64,000 bases of DNA from Capsicum annuum (Eukaryota > Streptophyta > Magnoliopsida > Solanales > Solanaceae): assembly GCF_002878395.1 (NCBI RefSeq), contig NC_061121.1, forward strand, positions 133,032,126-133,096,125, written 5' to 3'. Shown piece after piece: positions 47,190 to 59,071 of the stretch; positions within the stretch are counted from its first letter, which is position 1, and each line of letters begins with the position of its first letter. The position numbers and the translations under genes were made by a program. The notes under the pieces are model-generated. The model was not told the DNA's origin and did no database searches. It saw only the letters and a list, made by a program, of their open reading frames with translations.

Positions 47190-49823
47190 TGTAACGCCTC
47201 AAGAGTATACCCTGGGTGTGACACGGTGCTTACGGTCCCAAGGGACCACAAGCTAACCCATGAGCTAGTACTTGCTGTGACCACTGAGTAAAACTGATAA
47301 GAAAAGATCATATGCAGAATTTAACTGAGGAATGCCATAAGGTTTTTAAATCATATTTTTGACAATATCCGTGAAACAATACTGATAAAGTTGAATAAAA
47401 CGTCGGATAATGACAATTGAAAAACTAATGACTGACTAACTGTCTATACTAGTTTGAAAAACCTCTACTGACTGACTGTGGAGCTAATAGGAAAACCCCC
47501 CAACTAACTCTGACTAACTACTGAACTGAAAACATAAAAATAAATATAGCCTGTCCTTGAAATATGTGGACTCACCACTGCTACGTTTGATAATCTGGAA
47601 GGTCTATGCGTGATCCAGGAACTGAGCATCCGAACTTATGATATGATACATCATAGTGCAAGAAATGAGTATGCAATCAGTACTTTAAATGTATTGGTAT
47701 GGTAAATGAGGTAGGCTGATATGTATGGTTTTATGTGCATGAGTAATAACTGACTGAATGTATAACATAAGGTACTGAGTAAGAATGCATGAAATCTGTA
47801 AAGACTGAGGATGTATGAGCAAGCATAAAATATATTCTGAATATAATCTGTAAACTGAAATATTAAAATTTGATAATTGAATAACTGATAAACTATATGC
47901 TATGGTTAAGCAAGATTGAACTTAATTCTAAACTGAGTACTAAATCTGAAACTATGGGAGGTATCATCTAACCGACATGCCCCAAATCTGAGCTGATAGG
48001 GGTCCAACCTGTGACCCCAGTTGGAAGGGTGCTAGAACCGTGCCATGGGTACTAACAATGGCTGTAGATTCACTTCTAATCTGGCAAGTGACACCTGAGA
48101 TCAGTCCTAAATTGGCGAGTGATCCCTGAGATATCAGTCCTAAACTAGTGGGTGACATTTCATGACCTACACTAGCTACGTAGTTCTGGAACTTAGGAAT
48201 TTCTTATAAGGACCCAGTCCTAACTAATGGGTGAGCCCCCATCCCTAGGATCGCTCGATACTGAATCCTACTCTCAACTCAACAAACATTTATTATAGGA
48301 CTAAGCTAAGCTTAACTGGACAAGTAACTAATCATGATGGTTGACTGACTAAATATGCTCATGGTTTATCTGACCTATTCTGTAACTACTGAAATTCTAT
48401 AAATTGCTAAGTTTTGGGTATTCATAATCCCCAGGACTTGATAATAATAACAATAGGATTACATGAAAGCTTTGAATCTATGGAAGGAAATCATTGTTCA
48501 CAATTATTCACTAAAGTATTTCATCAAACACATGGGGACTAAGACTTTAACATGGGGATGCTTTATAACATAAAGAGATCGCATAATCACATGACCAAAT
48601 CATAAGCTGAGGGTTTTATTCTGAATTCACGTGAACATGATATGGACGTCATAATATTTAAAATATATTATAATGCATTCCATGTGGAAGCACTTGAAAC
48701 ATAACAAGGGTCACTATTCAAAACTCACTCTTTGAGGCATTTCATCAAATACTTGATATTTGTAGGTTAAGCTAAGTATGGAAATAGTTTAAATCTTGTA
48801 GTAATAGCATGATTTCAACACCAACATCACTAATTATGAATTGAATAATCAAATAACATTATTAAAATGCGTGGGATTTATTGACAACCACAATTTCATG
48901 TAAACATGGTATAGAATCAAAATTCATAGGGATTCATGATTAAAATCACAATAACTTGTATAAATTGCAACTTTGAATTTAAAATTAGATTATTGGAGGT
49001 TCTTTGGAGGTTTTCTTGGACTTGAGCTTGAATCTTGGAGGCTAGGGTTTGTTCTTTGAGAGAAACTACTTTTGATTTGGGAGAATTGAACAAAATAATG
49101 ACCTATTAGGATATTGGGGCTTTAATCCCATGTTTTTCATGGATTAGGGTCATGGGAAATGACCCGCGATAAGCCATTGGAATTTGTATGCTAATGTATT
49201 CCATGGAAAAGTGTAAAAATACACTTTGGTGCGATGCGGTCGTATCGTGTTGCACCACTGGAAAAAGGATAAGTGTGAGCTGGCACTCTGGCACGATGCG
49301 GTTCTATCGCATTGCATTACTGGAAACTGACGAGTACACATTTGCACTCTACCGCGATGCGGTACTGGTCCTATCGCAATTTTTGATGAGATACAAACTT
49401 ATTATGATGAGCTAATAAACTATGCCAACAAAGGACAAATGCCATTTGGCCTATCACCGCAATGCGGTGGTATCGTGGTGCCTTACTTCCTAGAACTAAA
49501 ATCGCCATGACTTCTTACCTGGTTATCGAATCAAGACAATATTGGTTTCACTGAAAAGCTAATTCAAGTATCTATCTGTTGATAGGTCTTGATCTGGAAA
49601 TTCTAAGTAGAGCAAAATATATGCCTTTTTGAAGTTGATTAAGGAGATATTCTTATCAAAAACTCTATCGGTAAGGGATATTTTGATTCATCTAACAACT
49701 CGGAGTTATTTGAGGCATTAATACACATCAAACTTACTCATAAAACTGGCAAAAAACTATAATTTGTTTCTCATGAGTTTGAAGCATTATTCTAATATTG
49801 GTCTAGATTTTTAGGGTATTACA
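47190..49823 (-). repeat. Element D 5' LTR (right copy)
   Basis: Partner of 38585-41362, with TGTAACGCC at the left and GGTATTACA at the right. It is somewhat shorter (2634 against 2778 bp) owing to indels. No gene is present. Confidence 0.88.
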
Positions 49824-52109
49824 ACTGCCTTGGTTACGACTTGACCTCATGAGTTGTAGGGTGTCTTGATGGGTAAGGTGACCCTAGTTGTAGGGTGACC
49901 AGTGTGTGGTGTTATTTTATGTCCTGGGTACGATTTGAGGGGACAAGTTGAAAAGATTCGTGATGAGTCGTTAGGAGAAGTCGTAACTAAATCATGTAAG
50001 TTTGTGGCTTGATTTTGCTTTGAGCATGAGTGGCTCACTAAGATCCGTAAGGATAAGTTACGAGTCATAAGATAAAATCATAGGATGTCCAGTTTTCAAC
50101 CTAATTGAGTTTTGTGTTGACTATAACTTGACCTTATGAGAAGTATGGTCTTGTTACGAGTAAGCTTGTTAAGTCAAAAGGTTGACAGTATATGGGGATC
50201 TTGGCCACTTTCTTTGTTATGATTCATGGTTATGAGTCTTAATGAGGGGTTATGAGTCAATCGTTGACTAGTAGTCAAAGATGACATTTTTCAGCTTTTA
50301 AGTCAAGGGCATTCTGGATATTACTCCTTTTGCCCAACTTGAAACCCACATTTTATAACCTCTTTAGGTTATTCCTAATCCTCATACACACATCAAATAG
50401 ACTCTCAAACACTCTCAAATACTCAAGGTCAAGAACATTTAGGGTTTCTAAGAGATTAATCAATTGGGGATTCCAAGGGTGATTTCTCTCCATACTATTG
50501 GTGTATAAGGCATGTTACTCTTCCCTCATTGTCAATTTTGTAAAATAATATGATTTAAAGTATCAATCATGAGATATTGATATTGAGTTTTGCACTATGG
50601 GTTGAGGGTTTTTAATATAAATTATTTAAATTCTTTTTCCTTGTTATTTATGAAACAATTATTCTTAAATTGATGGTTGGTAAATACATTAGGGTGCGTG
50701 GCAATGGTGGATGGAAATAGGGGTACAAAGGAATCCCCAAATAAATTGTTTGGTATGGAAATTGGTAATAAGCTCAACCCACTTGCATAATTGATTTTGG
50801 TTTATGCATTATCACTTAGCTTGGCTTATTTCTTGAAATTAATGCATGGTATAATTGGTTAAATAGTTGAGTATTGTTTTAAAAACCTTATGGGGTATAA
50901 TGGAATCCCCTAAGTGAATGATTATGAAAACCTTGCGGGGTATATTAGAATTCCCCAAGTGATTTTAATAATGGAGTCTGTGGGGTACTTGGGAATCCCC
51001 TAAGTGTTAGTTAATGACATTGCTTGCAAGCTATAGTCGGTATGACAATACCACTTAATAATGCCTTATTAATTGACTCTCGAGATTATGGCTTGGTTAT
51101 GTGTAAAATGTTTTAATTGGGCAATAATAGGGGTTTTAATAGCTCACTGTGAAGGTGTGACCCATAAGGACAGACACTGAAAACTCATGTTTCTCGACAT
51201 GAGAGTTGGTTTTGGTGATAGTGTTCTTGTGGGGTACAAGGGAATCCCCCAAGCCTATAAACGTATATATTTACCATGGAAGGCGAAGGGTATAAGGAAA
51301 TCCCTAAACATTTACGATATCTTTGGTTCATGTGAATAATAGGCACTAGGGCCCATTCAGGTGGCAACACTGGACCTATATAGTCCGTGGGTGGACTTAT
51401 GACAGTAGAGCTACACAACCCAGGTTAAGGTCTTAAATTGCATGCTAAATCTTGTTCTATATCCCGGCATAGTATATATATATATGTATTTGCATATGGT
51501 TATGTGCATTAGTTTTGCATGATTTTGGATTGATTACATTACTTTATCTTTATACCTGAGTTAAATGCTAGCGTTTACCCCTCTAACCATCTTCAGATGT
51601 TGTATCCCTATGTGATGCAGGAACCGACCATACTTCCACTCCTCCAGCATATAGTGACTATGTGATTTGGGGATAACTTTTGAGTCAGACTGAAGTGGTG
51701 AGCTTCCATCCTTTAAAAGATCCCAGTTTATGCTATGGATTTCTTTATGTATTTACTATTTCTTTGGTCTTGGTTTTGGCTATGGTCGGGGGCATATCCC
51801 AACTAGATATTCTTTAGTTTGGATTAGAGGCTTTATCGAACTATGGTGGGCATGAGTGGTGTCAGTATTGGTATTGGTATTGACATTGGTATTGGTATTG
51901 GTTAGTTATTTGGTTGGTTGTGGAAGGTTGGTTTTGGTTATAAACTTATTATAATGTCTTTAAAAATATTTTTTTTTATCTTATTATATGTTCAGAATTC
52001 ATCCGACATGGGCATAAAGTGGTAAATGGTTTCTGTATTGGGGTTGGTCTTCGATTTGGGTTGGACTTAAGATACCCAACATAGCTAGGACTTGGTTTAG
52101 GTCATGTGA
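49824..52109 (+). repeat. Element C 5' LTR, remainder
   Basis: Continues the LTR from the ACTGC side of the D insertion and matches 56820-59066 block for block (GCCTTGGTTACGACTTGACC, GGGGTACAAGGGAATCCCCC and so on). It ends ATGTGA where the 3' LTR ends ATGTCA, so the terminal CA is mutated to GA. Short runs of GGGGTA-TGGAATCCCC repeat five or six times within it. No gene is present. Confidence 0.9.
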
Positions 52110-52111
52110 GA

Positions 52112-52131
52112 TTGGTATCAGAGTTTAGGTT
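52112..52131 (+). other. Primer binding site, initiator tRNA-Met (element C)
   Basis: TTGGTATCAGAGTTTAGGTT is two bases after the LTR. The first 12 bases are a perfect initiator tRNA-Met complement. Confidence 0.9.
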
Positions 52132-52319
52132 CATGGTCAATTAGGTGTCCACAAAGCCATGTCAAGTAGATTCTCTTTTACGGATGTGTAGCGCACCACA
52201 ATCATAAGGGAGAGGCTACGAGGAATTTAGGAATATTTCTCTTTCTTTTGTTCTATTTTTGGGCTATAGAGTCTAATGTATTGGATATCTCTAATTCCTA
52301 TTTGTTCCCCTTTCAGATC

Positions 52320-53566
52320 ATGCCTCCAAGAATATCTGATGTCCGTGGGAACCTTCTGTCCCATCTGAGGATAATAAAAATGGAGCTCATCCTACCCTAA
52401 GGGTTTATACTAGGTCTAGGGCCACTGTCTCTGATGGCCTTAATGGATATCCATCGGTTTCTCTTATCCTTTATCAAATACCTTAAGATGACGTGTCTAA
52501 TACTGAGTTTCACCAATCGATCCATCTGCTCACTCAGTTGGTTGCCTCTCAGACTGAGTGTGTAGATTTTGTTGCTCCACCATCTAAGGCTACTAGAGTT
52601 GGCCAATTTATGATGCTGAATCCCCCTATTTTTACTAGTACAAAGGTTAAGGAGGATCCTCAAGGTTTCATATATAAAATAAAAAAGATATCTTGTGTGA
52701 TACATATTACTAAGGTTAAAGGTGTGGAGTTTGCAACCTATTAGTTAAAGGATGCAGCGTATCAGTGGTATGAAGAGTGGGAGTAGCTTAGGGTGTGGAT
52801 ACTGAGTCTGCCTTATGGGAGGACTTTTCTAGAGATTTTTTCAATTGATTCTTTCCACACGAGTTGAGGGAGGCGAAGGCTGAAGAATTCATGAATCTGA
52901 GGCAAGGCAAGATGACAGTCAAGGAGCATGCCTTGAAGTTTCACCAGTGGTCTTGGTATGCTTCGGAGTTGGTGTCTACATGAGGGATAGAATAAGGAAA
53001 TTTTCTTCTGGGTTATCTTATGATTTAATTTTAGAAAGTAAGGCTGCCTTATTAAACAAAGAATGGATATTTCTTGGCCTGGGGTTTATATGCAGCTGGT
53101 TGAGGAAGAGAAGAAGACTAAAATAGGGAAAGGCAGAATAAGAAGAGTAGGTTTTCTAATTAGGGTAGAGGTCTACAATAGAGCGGTAGAGATGGTGAAA
53201 AGTGGTCTAAGAAAAAGTGAAGGAGTTTTGGTTCCTACTCTATAACTAGTGCTTCTTATCTGAAGTCATCGGTTGATCATCATTCACAATATGATAGTAG
53301 GTTTAAGGAATAAGGTACCTAATCTCTAGCTAATGGGATCCAATCAGCTCCATTATACCCTCCATGCAGATTTTGTTGTCAACTTTATTGGGGTTTTTTG
53401 TGATGAGAGAAGGGATAAGTATTTCAAATATGGCCAGCTAGGGCATATACTTAGAAACTGTCCCATGGGTAAGGTTGCTTTTGGGGAAAATAAGATTTCA
53501 GTTGCCTCTTCATCAGCTCCTGCACTAAAGGGTGCCTCATATGGCTCTGGCAATGGTTCGAATTAA
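52320..53566 (+). pseudogene. Element C gag, broken
   Basis: An ATG at 52320 starts MPPRISDVRGN, as usual for Del/Tekay gag. The block 52493-52744 has FHQSIHLLTQLVASQTECVD and FMMLNPPIFTSTKVKEDPQG. After frame changes the region 52750-53050 reads as gag core (EEWE, FFPHELREAKAEEFMNLRQG-like). The zinc knuckle at about 53418-53465 reads YFKYGQLGHILRNCP, with the first two Cys changed to Tyr, so it would not bind zinc. Stops are numerous. Confidence 0.85.
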
Positions 53567-53589
53567 CTCTATGCTCTCACTACCCACTA

Positions 53590-53950
53590 GGAGTCTGAAG
53601 TATCGATTGATATCGTTACTGGTATGTTGAAACTCTTTTCTCATGCTATTTACTATTTAGTTGATCCAGTGTCCACTCTTTCTTATGTGACCTTATTTGT
53701 GGCTGTGCATTTTACTTTTGGACCTGGATGTATTTTGAACCTTTTTTCTATTTCTACCTCGATTGATGACTCTGTGGTGGCTAGGAGAGTCTATAGGGGT
53801 TGTGTGGTATCCATGGGTGATAAGGAGACTTTGGTGGATTTGTTTGAATTAGACATGGTTGATTTTGATGTCATATTGGGGATGGACTAGTTGCACTCAT
53901 GATATTTCTCTTTATATTGTCGGTACCGTAAGGTCATTTTTAAGTTCCCT
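53590..53950 (+). pseudogene. Element C protease, broken
   Basis: The frame 53624-53890 has YYLVDPVSTLSYVTLFVA at the place where relatives have a DPGST or DTGAT active site; Gly is changed to Val. It continues with VYRGCVVSMGDKETLVDLFE and ends with DFDVILGMD at a TAG where relatives continue with WL. Function is lost by the active-site change and the stop. Confidence 0.82.
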
Positions 53951-53999
53951 AATGAGTCGGTCACTGAGCGGGAAAGGGGTTCTTTAGTGCCTAAGGGAA

Positions 54000-54970
54000 G
54001 ATTCATATCATATCTTTGAGCCCAGAAGTTGATTTCTAAAGTATGCCTTTATTATTTGGTTCGGGTTAAAGATCCTAACTTAGAGGGTCCTTTGTTACAA
54101 TTCATCCCGGCGGTGAATGAATTTCCCAAAGATTTCCCTAATGATCTTCCTAATGTCCCTCCCAATAGGAAGATTTACTTTGGGATTGATCTCATTTCAA
54201 GCACTCGTCTTATTTCTATTCCCCCGTATAGAATGGCTCCAGCTGAGTTAAAGGAGTTTAAGGAAAAATTAAAAGATCTTTTAGACAAAGTTTTCATCCA
54301 TCCTAGTATGTCCCTATGGGGTGTACCTATTTTGTTTATGTGCAAGAAGGATGCTTTCCATTGGATGTGTATTGATTATCGATAACTGAACAAAGTGACA
54401 AAAAAGAATAAGTACCCTCTTCTAAGGATAGATGATTTGTTCGATCAACTTCAGGGTGCTAAGTTTTTCTCCAAGATTGATCTTTAATTTGGGTATCATC
54501 AGTTAAAGATTAGGGAGATAGATATCCCTAAGATCCTTCTATAATCGATATGTACATTTTGAGTTCTTAGTCATGTCATTTATCCTGACTAATGCCTTAG
54601 CAATATTCATGGACTTGATGAATAGGATCTTTCGTCAGTTTCTAGATTTATTCATTATTGTATTTATATATGATATTTTGATGTACTCTAAGAGTGAGTT
54701 GGATCATGTCGATCACCTCCGTATTATGTTGCAGACCTTAAAAGACCAATATTTGTATGCTAAGTTCTATAAGTGTGAGTTCTAGTTGAACGCTGTTACT
54801 TTTTTGGGTCATATCATATCTAGTGAGGGGATCATGGTAGACCATAGAAGGTTGCAGTGGTTAAGAAATGGTCTATACCCATAACTCTAACTGATATCCG
54901 AAGCTTTCTGGGCTTAACCAGTTACTACAGGAGGTATGTGGAAAGTTTCTCTTCTATAGTTGTCCGTAGA
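54000..54970 (+). pseudogene. Element C reverse transcriptase, broken
   Basis: Blocks 54029-54385 (FPKDFPNDLPNVPPNRKIYF, RLISIPPYRMAPAELKEFKE, MSLWGVPILFMCKKD) and 54573-54785 ([40 protein letters not shown]) are clear Ty3-gypsy. The catalytic box FIDDILVYS is FIYDILMYS here, so the first of the paired Asp is lost. The connection FLGLTSYYRRYVESFSSI-like reading ends near 54960. There are four or more stops. Confidence 0.9.
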
Positions 54971-55019
54971 CTAAGTTAACTTAGAAGAAGGAGAAGTTCT
55001 TATAGTCTAAGGCTTGTGA

Positions 55020-55490
55020 GGGTAGTTTCGAGAAGCTAAAGGATAAGCTGACTTTGGCTTCGGCCTTGACTCTACCTAAAATCACTGATGGCTTTGTCGT
55101 ATATTGTGATGCGTCCTGTTTGGGGCTTGGTTGCATTTTGATGCAACATGGCAAGGTGGTGGCTTATGCCTCTAGACAATTGAAGGTGCATGAGCAGGAT
55201 TATCCTATTCATGACTTAGAGTTATTAGCTGTGGTGTTCGCATTGAAAATTTGGCATCACTATTTGTATGGAGTGCGCATGGATATTTTTTTTATCATAA
55301 GAGCCTGCAATATTTATTCACTCAAAAAGAGCTAAATCTCGGGAAAATGAGGTGTCTTGAACTAATTAAGGATTCTAACATGAGTCTTCATTACCATCTA
55401 GGTAAAGCTAATGTGGTTGCTGATACTCTTAGCAGGTTATCCATGGAAAGTCTAGCTCATGTGGATAAGGATAAGCGGAATTGGTAAAAG
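55020..55490 (+). pseudogene. Element C RNase H, nearly intact
   Basis: Block 55054-55335 contains [20 protein letters not shown] (catalytic Asp), [20 protein letters not shown] and [19 protein letters not shown] frameshift near 55270 leads into 55251-55487 with [20 protein letters not shown] and DSNMSLHYHLGKANVVADTL. One frame change and a stop before integrase are the visible damage. Confidence 0.88.
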
Positions 55491-55499
55491 ACATTCACC

Positions 55500-56135
55500 G
55501 TTTGGCTAACCTTAGAATTCATTTCTTTTACTTAAAAGATGGTGGTGTATATATGCAAAAAGTTGCCCAATCATCTCTTGGTACTTAAATAAAGGAGAAG
55601 CAAGTATTGGATCCTGTCTTAAAAAGGATTAAGAGAGATGTAGGTCAGCAGAAGGTGATGGCCTTCGAGATTGGAGGTGATGGTATCTTGAGGTATTGAG
55701 GGAGGTTGTGTGTTTCTGATGTTGATGGATTATGATGAAGAATTTTGGCTGAATCTTATGAATCATGTTATGCCATTTATCCTAGTTCGATGAAGTTGTA
55801 TCATGATCTCAAAGAGATCTATTGGTGGAATAATATGAAGCGAGATATTCTGACATTGAAAGATATTCTTTAAGCTTGCATGATTAACTATGGTGGTAGT
55901 TGGGTTGATCATTTGCCTCTTATAGAGTTTGCGTATAATAATTACTACCACTCTTGTATTGAAATAGCTCTGTTGAGGATTTGTATGGTAGAAGGTGTAG
56001 GTCTCCTATTAGGTGGTTCAAGGTTGGTGAGGCAGAGATATTTGGCCCGAATTTAGTTCACCAATCTATGGAGATGGTGAAGGTGATTCGAGATAGACTT
56101 AAATCACCCAAAGACGCCAAAAGTTCTATGCAGAT
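55500..56135 (+). pseudogene. Element C integrase, with its core deleted
   Basis: Reading from 55500 gives RLANLRIHFFYLKDGGVYMQ and later the MNHVMPFILV-like zinc-finger part and MISKRSIGGII region. Near 55860 it jumps to INYGGSWVDHLPLIEFAYNN, so the catalytic core with the D, D and E residues (normally about 150 residues) is absent. The region then leads into the C-terminal domain. Stops are frequent. Confidence 0.72.
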
Positions 56136-56600
56136 ATGAGGCGTAGGAAGTTAGAGTTTAAGTTTGGTGATTGGGTGTTCTTAAAGGTGTCTCCCATAAA
56201 GGAAGTAATGCGGTTTGAGAAGAAGGGTAAGCTCAGTCCTCGGTATGTTGGCTCGTACTTGGTCTTGAAAAGGGTTGGTGATGTTTCATATGAATTTGAG
56301 TTGCCCTCTAGTATTAGCTCCATTCACCCATTGTTCCATACGTCAAAATTAATGAAGTGTCTGGGTGATTCATCCCTGATTGTGCCTATCAAGGATATTG
56401 GTATTTCAGATTCCTTGTCTTATAAGGAACTCTCGATTGAAATCTTGGATCGGCAAGTTCGTCGGCTACAGACTAAGGACATAGCTTTGGTGATGGTTCT
56501 ATGGAGGAACCACAAGGTTGAAGAGTCTACTTGGGAAGACGAAGAGGACATGAAGTCCAAGCATCCATTCCTATTCCCTACTTTGGAAAATCATGCTTGA
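56136..56600 (+). pseudogene. Element C integrase C-terminus with chromodomain (154 codons open)
   Basis: The open frame reads MRRRKLEFKFGDWVFLKVSP, MRFEKKGKLSPRYVGSYLVL, YEFELPSSISSIHPLFHTSK and then the chromodomain with ILDRQVRRLQTKDIALVMVL, WRNHKVEESTWEDEEDMKSK and the final HPFLFPTLENHA. Chromodomains of this family direct integration toward heterochromatin. It is the best preserved coding stretch in element C. The ATG is internal to the original polyprotein. Confidence 0.92.
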
Positions 56601-56761
56601 GGTATGTGTTGACCTTAACATCATTGTTTTCTTTCTTTGTTAAAGGGAATTGTAAATTCTTATGTTTTCTTGTTTTCTATCTTAAAGAAAAGAGTAGTGA
56701 TGTTTAGGGTTTAATCATGCAGGTAAATGCCTTGTCCCATCATTAGAGGATGAATGATCCA

Positions 56762-56774
56762 AGTGGGGGAGAAT
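56762..56774 (+). other. Polypurine tract of element C
   Basis: AGTGGGGGAGAAT is directly before the 3' LTR, the standard plus-strand priming site. Confidence 0.88.
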
Positions 56775-59066
56775 TGAAACACCCTGGATTTTGGCACTTA
56801 AAAATTTCTTAAGCTTTGAACTCATTGCCTTGGTTATGACTTGACCCCTTGCGTCGTAGGCTATCTTGATGCGTCAGGTGACCCTAGTCTTAAGGTAACT
56901 AGTATGTGATGTTGAGTTTATGTCCTGGATATAATTTGAGGTAATGAGTCATAAAGGCTCTTGATGAATTGTTATTAGGAGTCGTAACCAAATCATGTAA
57001 ATTTGTGGCTTGATTATGCTCTGAGTATGAGTGTCTCACTAAGAGTTATAAGGATAAGTTACGAGCCATGAGATAAAATCGTAGGATGTCCAATGTTCGA
57101 CCCAATTGAGTTCTATGTTGACTACAACTTGGCCTTACGATCCATATAGTCTTATTGCTAGTAAGCTTGTTGAGTCATAAGGTTGATAGTTCATGGGGAT
57201 CTAGGCCACTGGCTTGGTAACAATTCATGGTTATGAGTCGTAAGAAGGGGTTACGAGTCAATGGTTGACTACTAGTCAAAGAAGACATTTTTCCAGCTTT
57301 TAAGTCAAGTGCATTTGTGATATTTCCCCTTTTGCCAAACTTGAAACCCACGTCTTATAACCTTTTTAGGTTATCCCTAGCCCCTATAAACATATCAAAT
57401 AGCTCAAGGTCAAGAACATTTAAGGTTTCCATGAGATTAATCTGTTGGGGCTTCCATAGGTGATTTCTCTCCATACTACTTAGTGTTTAGGGCGTGTTAC
57501 TCTTCCCTCATTGTCAACTTTGTCAAAGCATGTGATTTAAAGTATCGTTCATGAGATATTTATTTTAGGTTTTTCTCTATGGGATGAGGGTTTTTAATGT
57601 AAATTGTTTAAATACTTCTTCCTTGATATTTATGAAACAATAATGCTTAAAGTGATGGTTGGTAAATGCATTGGGGTGCGTGGGAATGGTGGATGGAACT
57701 AGGGGTACAATGGAATCCCCAAATAAATTATTTGGTATGGAAATTGGTAATAAACTCAACCCACTTGCATAATTGATTTTGGTTTATGCATTATCACTTG
57801 TCTTAGCTTATTTCTTGAAATTAATGCATGGTATAAATGGTTAAGTGTTTGAGGATTGTTTTAAAAACCTTATGGAGTACAATGGAATTCCTAAGAGAAT
57901 ATTATGAAAACCTTGTGGGGTACATCGAAATCCCCCAAGTGATTTTAATAATAGAGTCTGTGGGGTACTTAGAAATCCCCTATGTGTTAGCTAATGAAAT
58001 TGCTTGCAAGCTATAGTCGGTATGATGATACCACTTAATAATTCCTTATTAATTGACTCCTAGGATTATGGTTTAGTTATGTGTTAAATGTTTTAATTGG
58101 ACAATAATGGGGGTTGTGATAGCTAGCTGTGAAGGTGTGAGACCAAAGAGCGGACACTGAAAACTCATGTTTGTCGACATGAGGGTTGGTCTTGATGACT
58201 GTGTGCTTGTGGGGTACAAGCGAATCCCCCAAGCTTATACATGTATATATGTATCATGAAAGGCGAAGTGTACAAGGGAATACCTGGCCATTTATGATAT
58301 CTCTGGTTCGTGCAGCTAACACGCACTAGGGCCCATTCAGGGGGAAACACTGGACCCATATAGCCCGTGGAAGGACTTATGAGTAAATCTACACAGCCCA
58401 AGTTAAGGTTTAAAAGTGCATGATAAATTTTCTTCCCTATCACGACATAGTGTATATCTATATTTATGTATTTTCATATGGTTATGAGCATTAGTTTAAC
58501 TTGGTTTTGGATTGATGGCATTACTTTATCTTCATCCCTGAGTTACATGGTAGCATTCACCCCGCTAGCTATTTTTGGATGCTGTATCCCCACATGATGC
58601 AGGAATCGTCCATACTTTCACTCCTCTATCTCAGTGACTAGGTGATTCGGGGATAAATTTTGAGTCAGACTAAAGTGGTGAGTCTCCATACTTTGGAAGA
58701 CCCCAGTTCATGCTATGGATTTCTTTCTGTCCTTACTATTCTTTTTGGTCTTGGTTTTGGATATGGTCGGGGGCATTCCCCGACTGGATATTCCTTGGTT
58801 TTCATTAAAGGCTTTGTCAAACTACGATAGGCATGGGCGGTATCGGTATTAGTATTGGTATTGATTGGTTATTTGGTTGTGGAAGGTTTATTTTTGTTAT
58901 AGACTTATTATAATGTCTTTAAATTGATATTCTTTTTTTGTTATATCTTCAAAATTCATCTGATATGGTGTATAAGGTGGTCAATGGTTTGGGTATGGGG
59001 GTGGTATCCGATCCGGGTTGTACTTGAGACACCTGACACTGCCAGGCCCTGATTTGGGTCATGTCA
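56775..59066 (+). repeat. Element C 3' LTR
   Basis: 2292 bp from TGAAACACCC to CATGTCA, matching the split 5' LTR. No gene is present. It ends at the AAGAA duplication with element B. Confidence 0.93.
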
Positions 59067-59071
59067 AAGAA

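Larger units (their letters stand above)
38585..49823 (-). mobile_element. Element D: Del/Tekay-like gypsy element with gag and protease only, in the LTR of C
   Basis: Two direct LTRs (38585-41362 and 47190-49823) read on the minus strand start TGTAATACCC and end GTTACA/ATTACA. An initiator tRNA-Met primer site lies at 47170-47186 and a purine tract near 41363-41385. The flanks AGTGC and ACTGC form an imperfect target duplication. Gag and protease remnants are present, but no reverse transcriptase, RNase H or integrase was found in the internal region, so this copy is deleted or non-autonomous. A solo LTR (E) interrupts gag. Confidence 0.88.
38531..59066 (+). mobile_element. Element C: Del/Tekay-type chromovirus (Ty3-gypsy) inserted in element B integrase
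   Basis: The ends are TGAAACAACCC and CATGTCA, flanked by the 5-bp duplication AAGAA (38526-38530 and 59067-59071). Internal order is primer site 52112, gag, protease, reverse transcriptase, RNase H, integrase and chromodomain. The 3' LTR (56775-59066) is 2.29 kb; the 5' LTR (2.34 kb) is split by element D. LTR copies differ strongly (about 15 to 20 percent in the stretch compared by eye), so the insertion is old. The chromodomain and the MPP-type gag start support Del/Tekay. Confidence 0.93.

Noticed and set aside
49106..49415. Overlapping short frames in the D LTR (about 62-75 codons)
   Set aside because: They lie in a GC-rich sub-repeat of the LTR and have no similarity to a known protein. 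They are differently broken in the other LTR.
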